From contig JAGVSM010001220.1 in the NCBI GenBank assembly GCA_022494885.1, positions 124,001 through 188,000 on the forward strand: a stretch of 64,000 nucleotides of DNA, written 5' to 3'. A program made the translations under genes and the position numbers. The stretch comes from Micrasema longulum (Eukaryota; Arthropoda; Insecta; Trichoptera; Brachycentridae). The notes under the pieces are model-generated. The model was not told where the DNA came from. It did not search any database and worked only from the letters and a program-made list of their open reading frames with translations. Shown here one piece after another: positions 60,610-64,000 of this stretch (position 1 is its first letter; each line of letters opens with the position of its first letter).

Positions 60610-62985
60610 AATAATAGAAAAATATGAACTGTATTTAAGGAAACTACGAGTACAAATAAAATTCATCATTATAAACTACAAGTTAATAGACAAGGGGCAT
60701 TCAGAGATAAATTGGATAGGATCTAGGTATAAATACTCGTGTGCAATCATCACCCTCAAATATGAGGCGTATATGTAAAATAAAATAAAGTATCTATGCA
60801 TGCTAGAATTGACTGTTACGTGCTAGAGAATTTGGGTCTTAGCTGATTGGGATCTTGGACACCTAAAAATATCGCCCCTTTTGGCATCACATTTTTTTTT
60901 CTGTAATAAGTAATCGAAATGTAATAAAAAAAAGTTGACATTTATGTTAATTCTACCAAAACCACGCAAAATATACTGTTATTAAAATACCTATGCAAAA
61001 AGTAAGGTTTTAAATAAATCAAAATTCAAAAGATAATAATAATTATTATAAAAACTAATATCGGAAGTGGACACCTGCTTAAAATGGCTAATAATTCAAA
61101 AAGGCAAACACATATTTCGAACTTTTCTAGAAAACTTTGGAAGTTTTTGAATTTGATAGTTTCTATTTCTCACTCTAAAAATACCTGGCGTACCTGGATT
61201 TCAAATTACGGAGATAGTTAGAAACCCGAAATTGGCAAATGAAAAGTAATACTAGAAGGGTTATACAAAAAAATAATCTTTTAAATGCGTATCACAATTT
61301 ATTGTAAATAACAGGGCGTCAGTTCCATACAATCATTATTTTGTATTACTTAATGTAATCAAATATTTGTATATAACCACTTACAGACTTTTCTGTGTCT
61401 ACCGGTTTCGAGACGTTGACGTCTCTTCGTCAGTACGTCTCGAAACCGGTAGACATAGAAAAGTCGGTAAGTGGTCGTATTCAAATATTTAATGTTTGAC
61501 CCCAAAGTTAATGCCTTTAATATTTAAAAAAACATATTTGCAACAGTTTTGTAGCGAGTTCTTAGTATTGATATTATTCAATAATAAAGCCAATGTTTTC
61601 TTGTTTTGTTTATTTCTCAAGTATCTATCTACGTATAATTAATTATGTAAACGTTATGCAAGATTGTGGCGAAAACTTCCCGATTGTATAATAGTTTTGA
61701 TTAATTGTTTTGTTTTGCAAAGCCAGGGTGTATTACGTCTGTCCCTCACTGTTAATTGAACAAAACTCTTCATTTTATATCTTCGATTTTCCTGTAACGT
61801 AAAGATATGAATTGGTATAAGAGTATGAATTGTTTTCATCACTATGGAAAACTAGACGTATAAACAATGTCAATAAATTAATTTCATCCGAGCACAACGC
61901 AATGGCGACGATGGTAGGTTGTATAATTGAAACCGTCAATCTAAAGTGGTTTTTGTTTCACACACTTTAATTACGATAGCTGCTTGAATCCTGAAGTATA
62001 GTTTTACATAATTAATTGAATAACCACCTCAAATTCACATAATTGCCAGCCATGACATCCACTCCGATACTCAGGAAACTGACTTTTTACAAGGGTGTTT
62101 TGTGTATTTATAAAATATCTTTTTTTTACTTCCATCCTAGGTCTTTGTAATCATTTATCTTACCCATAATGGCACAAAATAGTTTTCTACAATAATAACC
62201 GAATCCTATAAAACATTTTCATGTACAAACTTATGCAATGTAAAGCACACGTAGCTTATTGGCATTTCAGTCAATTCGAAGCAGGTAGTAGACATAAAAA
62301 TATAATGAACAATCTAAGCAATGAGAGAGTTTGTTTATACTTTATTTTGTGTTTAAAATATCTTTTCTTGGAAATGATAACAAAATTAACGTTAAACTGA
62401 ACCGGTTAACGTCTTATAATGTACATGAAAATAACCATAAAAATGTTCTCAAATTCAATCCTTTTACAAGGCAAATTTATAAAATTAATTCGTTTAATTT
62501 GTTTCCCTTATTTGTAAACTAATCATAAATGTGCAAAATGACGACATGATCAACAAACCAACCTTCACAACAACGTGATGTCATCATTTTTTCTACCTAG
62601 TCTACAAGTTCCGAATTAAAGAATGCAAATCTTGATAAAAGCATATCACCTTTAATCTTTCAAGCTTATTTAAAAATTCTTATATTTTTATTTTTTTAAT
62701 TAATGATGTAAAAAGTAAGTCCTAAAGAAAAATTAAAACAAGTAAAATAATCATCATTCCATCTCCGCTCTGGCTCTTCCAGGCCCCGTGATAGATCCTG
62801 TTGGATATACAGACTTCCAAAAATAATTTTAAGGTTTTTGAAAAGTTTTGTCACCATTTCGGCGAATTGATCATGTCCTATCAATTTAAAACCAATCAGT
62901 GAAGAATTCCCTTCCCTCTTTTCTCAGTCTGATGAAGTGCATATTATGTACTTCTGGATTATTTTCTTTAAGCACAAAAATTCTA
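60610..62985. other. no gene seen apart from element P2
   Basis: AT-rich intronic sequence with incidental short frames. Confidence 0.5.
61361..61490. mobile_element. palindromic element P2 with 55-bp arms
   Basis: 61361-61415 and 61436-61490 pair with few mismatches (TGTCTACCGGTTTCGAGACG and its inverse). The minus strand of the centre reads CTGACGA, a GAGACG/CGTCTC stem, then GAAACCGGTA. Confidence 0.8.
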
Positions 62986-62988
62986 AGG

Positions 62989-63830
62989 CTACCAGATTAC
63001 GGCGAGATTCCTTCGGGCAGCTTTTCTCGTTCGACAACGAGAAAAGACTCCACAAGACAAATGCGGTTGTGCGTGATGTGGTGTACAAGCTTTGTATTTA
63101 CTTTTTATAATTTTATTTGTTAATTGAATGGATAGGCATTTATCTTTACTAAAGTAAAGGTCATTGTCATTACACCATGTCAAGATCAAGATTTTTTCGT
63201 GAATTATGAGATAGTTTTGAAAATTTTTCGGTCGTCAGCAAACAAAATAAATTTGGGGAATTTAATGTTTGTTGTAATATCGGTAGTAAATATTAGATAT
63301 ACGACTGTTCCGAAGTTTGATCCATGTTGTATACCCGAAGTAACGTCACAGGGATCACTTGAAAATCCTTTAATTACTACGATCTGTGATCTTTGCATGA
63401 GATATGTTTTAAACCAATTTAGTAGTGAATCATGTAAACCGACACTTTGTAATTTTAGAAGTAATAGATTTTGATCGACTTTGTCGAAAGCTTAACAGAA
63501 ATCTGTATATATGGCATCCACTTTTAAATTTTAGACCGTATTATTGCTAAATTGAGTATATTGCATGAGATTTGATGTTAAAGATCGTCTGGAAAAGAAG
63601 CCATGCTTTTCTGGAAAAATGGATTTTCGTGCATGAGGAAATAATCTTTCGTAAAAGAGCCATTCTAAAATTTTACTCAGACCAAATAGTTTGGCAATCA
63701 GTTCATATTTTTATACGTCTTCTTTGTTATCTATTTTGAAGATAGGAGAGACATGAGCAGTTTTCCAAAGTGATTCCAGTTTCGATTGTTTTATTATAAA
63801 TAATATCAAGTGGTACCTATGCCTAAGGAT
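62989..63830 (-). pseudogene. LINE reverse transcriptase, decayed
   Basis: Minus strand, in order: AHVSPIFK, YELIAKLFGLSKILEWL, FPHARKSIFPEKHGFFSRRS, VDAIYTDF, AFDKVDQNLLLLKL, VTSGIQHGSNFGTVV and LFADDRKIFK (FADD at 63231-63242), then WCNDNDLYFSKDKC. These are palm and finger motifs of a Jockey/CR1-like reverse transcriptase, including the first catalytic Asp (TDF..AFD) and the F-A-D-D box. In-frame stops are present. It reads right to left and both ends are missing. Confidence 0.82.
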
Positions 63831-63918
63831 TGGAAGCAGATTTTAATGAAAAGAACTAATTTAAAAACCTCACTCTATAAAACCTTAAAATTTAATATTT
63901 CGTCGGTGATACTAAAAT

Positions 63919-63970
63919 ACCATTTTACCGTTTTTTTTGTTTGTTTTAGTTTGTTTTAGTTTGTTTTACT
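63919..63970 (+). repeat. short tandem repeat
   Basis: TTTGTTTTAG in about four tandem units. Confidence 0.7.
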
Positions 63971-64000
63971 ACAGGATCTAAGAGCCGTTAGTTTTCAATT

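Larger units (their letters stand above)
47615..64000 (+). other. sif: next intron of sif, 5' part (incomplete)
   Basis: It begins GTAAGT after a phase-2 exon end. The expected next exon would encode the PH-domain start (F-L-S-V-K-K-like) and is not seen before the window ends, so the intron is at least 16.4 kb unless a small exon was missed. Confidence 0.6.

Overview
The window looks like insect nuclear DNA: strongly A+T-rich, with long introns, eukaryotic splice sites, tRNA-derived SINEs, decayed non-LTR retrotransposons (LINEs), foldback elements and no bacterial features. The order cannot be fixed from sequence alone. The only convincing host gene is on the + strand: two coding exons of a still life (sif)/TIAM-type Rac guanine-nucleotide exchange factor. 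A G+C-rich 5' coding exon (30382-31329, 316 codons) ends in phase 0 at a GTAAGG donor. A 149-nt exon (47466-47614) starts in phase 0 and ends at a GTAAGT donor; its end, [10 protein letters not shown], is the sequence that runs into the N-terminal PH domain in Sif/TIAM proteins. The PH, RBD, PDZ and DH-PH parts must lie to the right of the window. The 16.1-kb intron and both flanks are packed with repeats.

Left flank (1-28 kb): an RNase H fragment (1.4 kb), a possible CpG-richer promoter-like island (5.0-5.7 kb), a decayed DUF4817-type mariner transposase (7.9-8.8 kb), LINE C-terminal ends (11.8, 18.4-19.3 and 20.2 kb), a LINE endonuclease fragment (24.3 kb), several foldback MITEs and SINEs. 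Immediately upstream of the gene (28.55-29.77 kb) is a TIR-bounded element carrying a 114-bp tandem repeat. Then come a 5' leader with in-frame and overlapping uORFs and the first sif coding exon.

Intron (31.3-47.5 kb): second copies of repeat families found on the left (R, D, E, F, H), a perfect 72-unit TTC/GAA tract, SINEs, a palindrome with a hammerhead-like core, and a LINE ORF1 with a CCHC knuckle (46.0-47.0 kb). Right flank, the next sif intron: a composite LINE (48.7-50.0 kb), an inverted copy of the 0.6-kb MITE (50.9-51.5 kb), an RTE-like endonuclease fragment (54.8 kb), perfect foldbacks, and a LINE reverse transcriptase on the minus strand (63.0-63.8 kb).

The genes do not form a pathway; this is one long neuronal-type signalling gene embedded in transposon debris. 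Family letters (A-H, M, R, P) are labels of convenience used here only. All homology statements rest on recognition by eye; no search was run.
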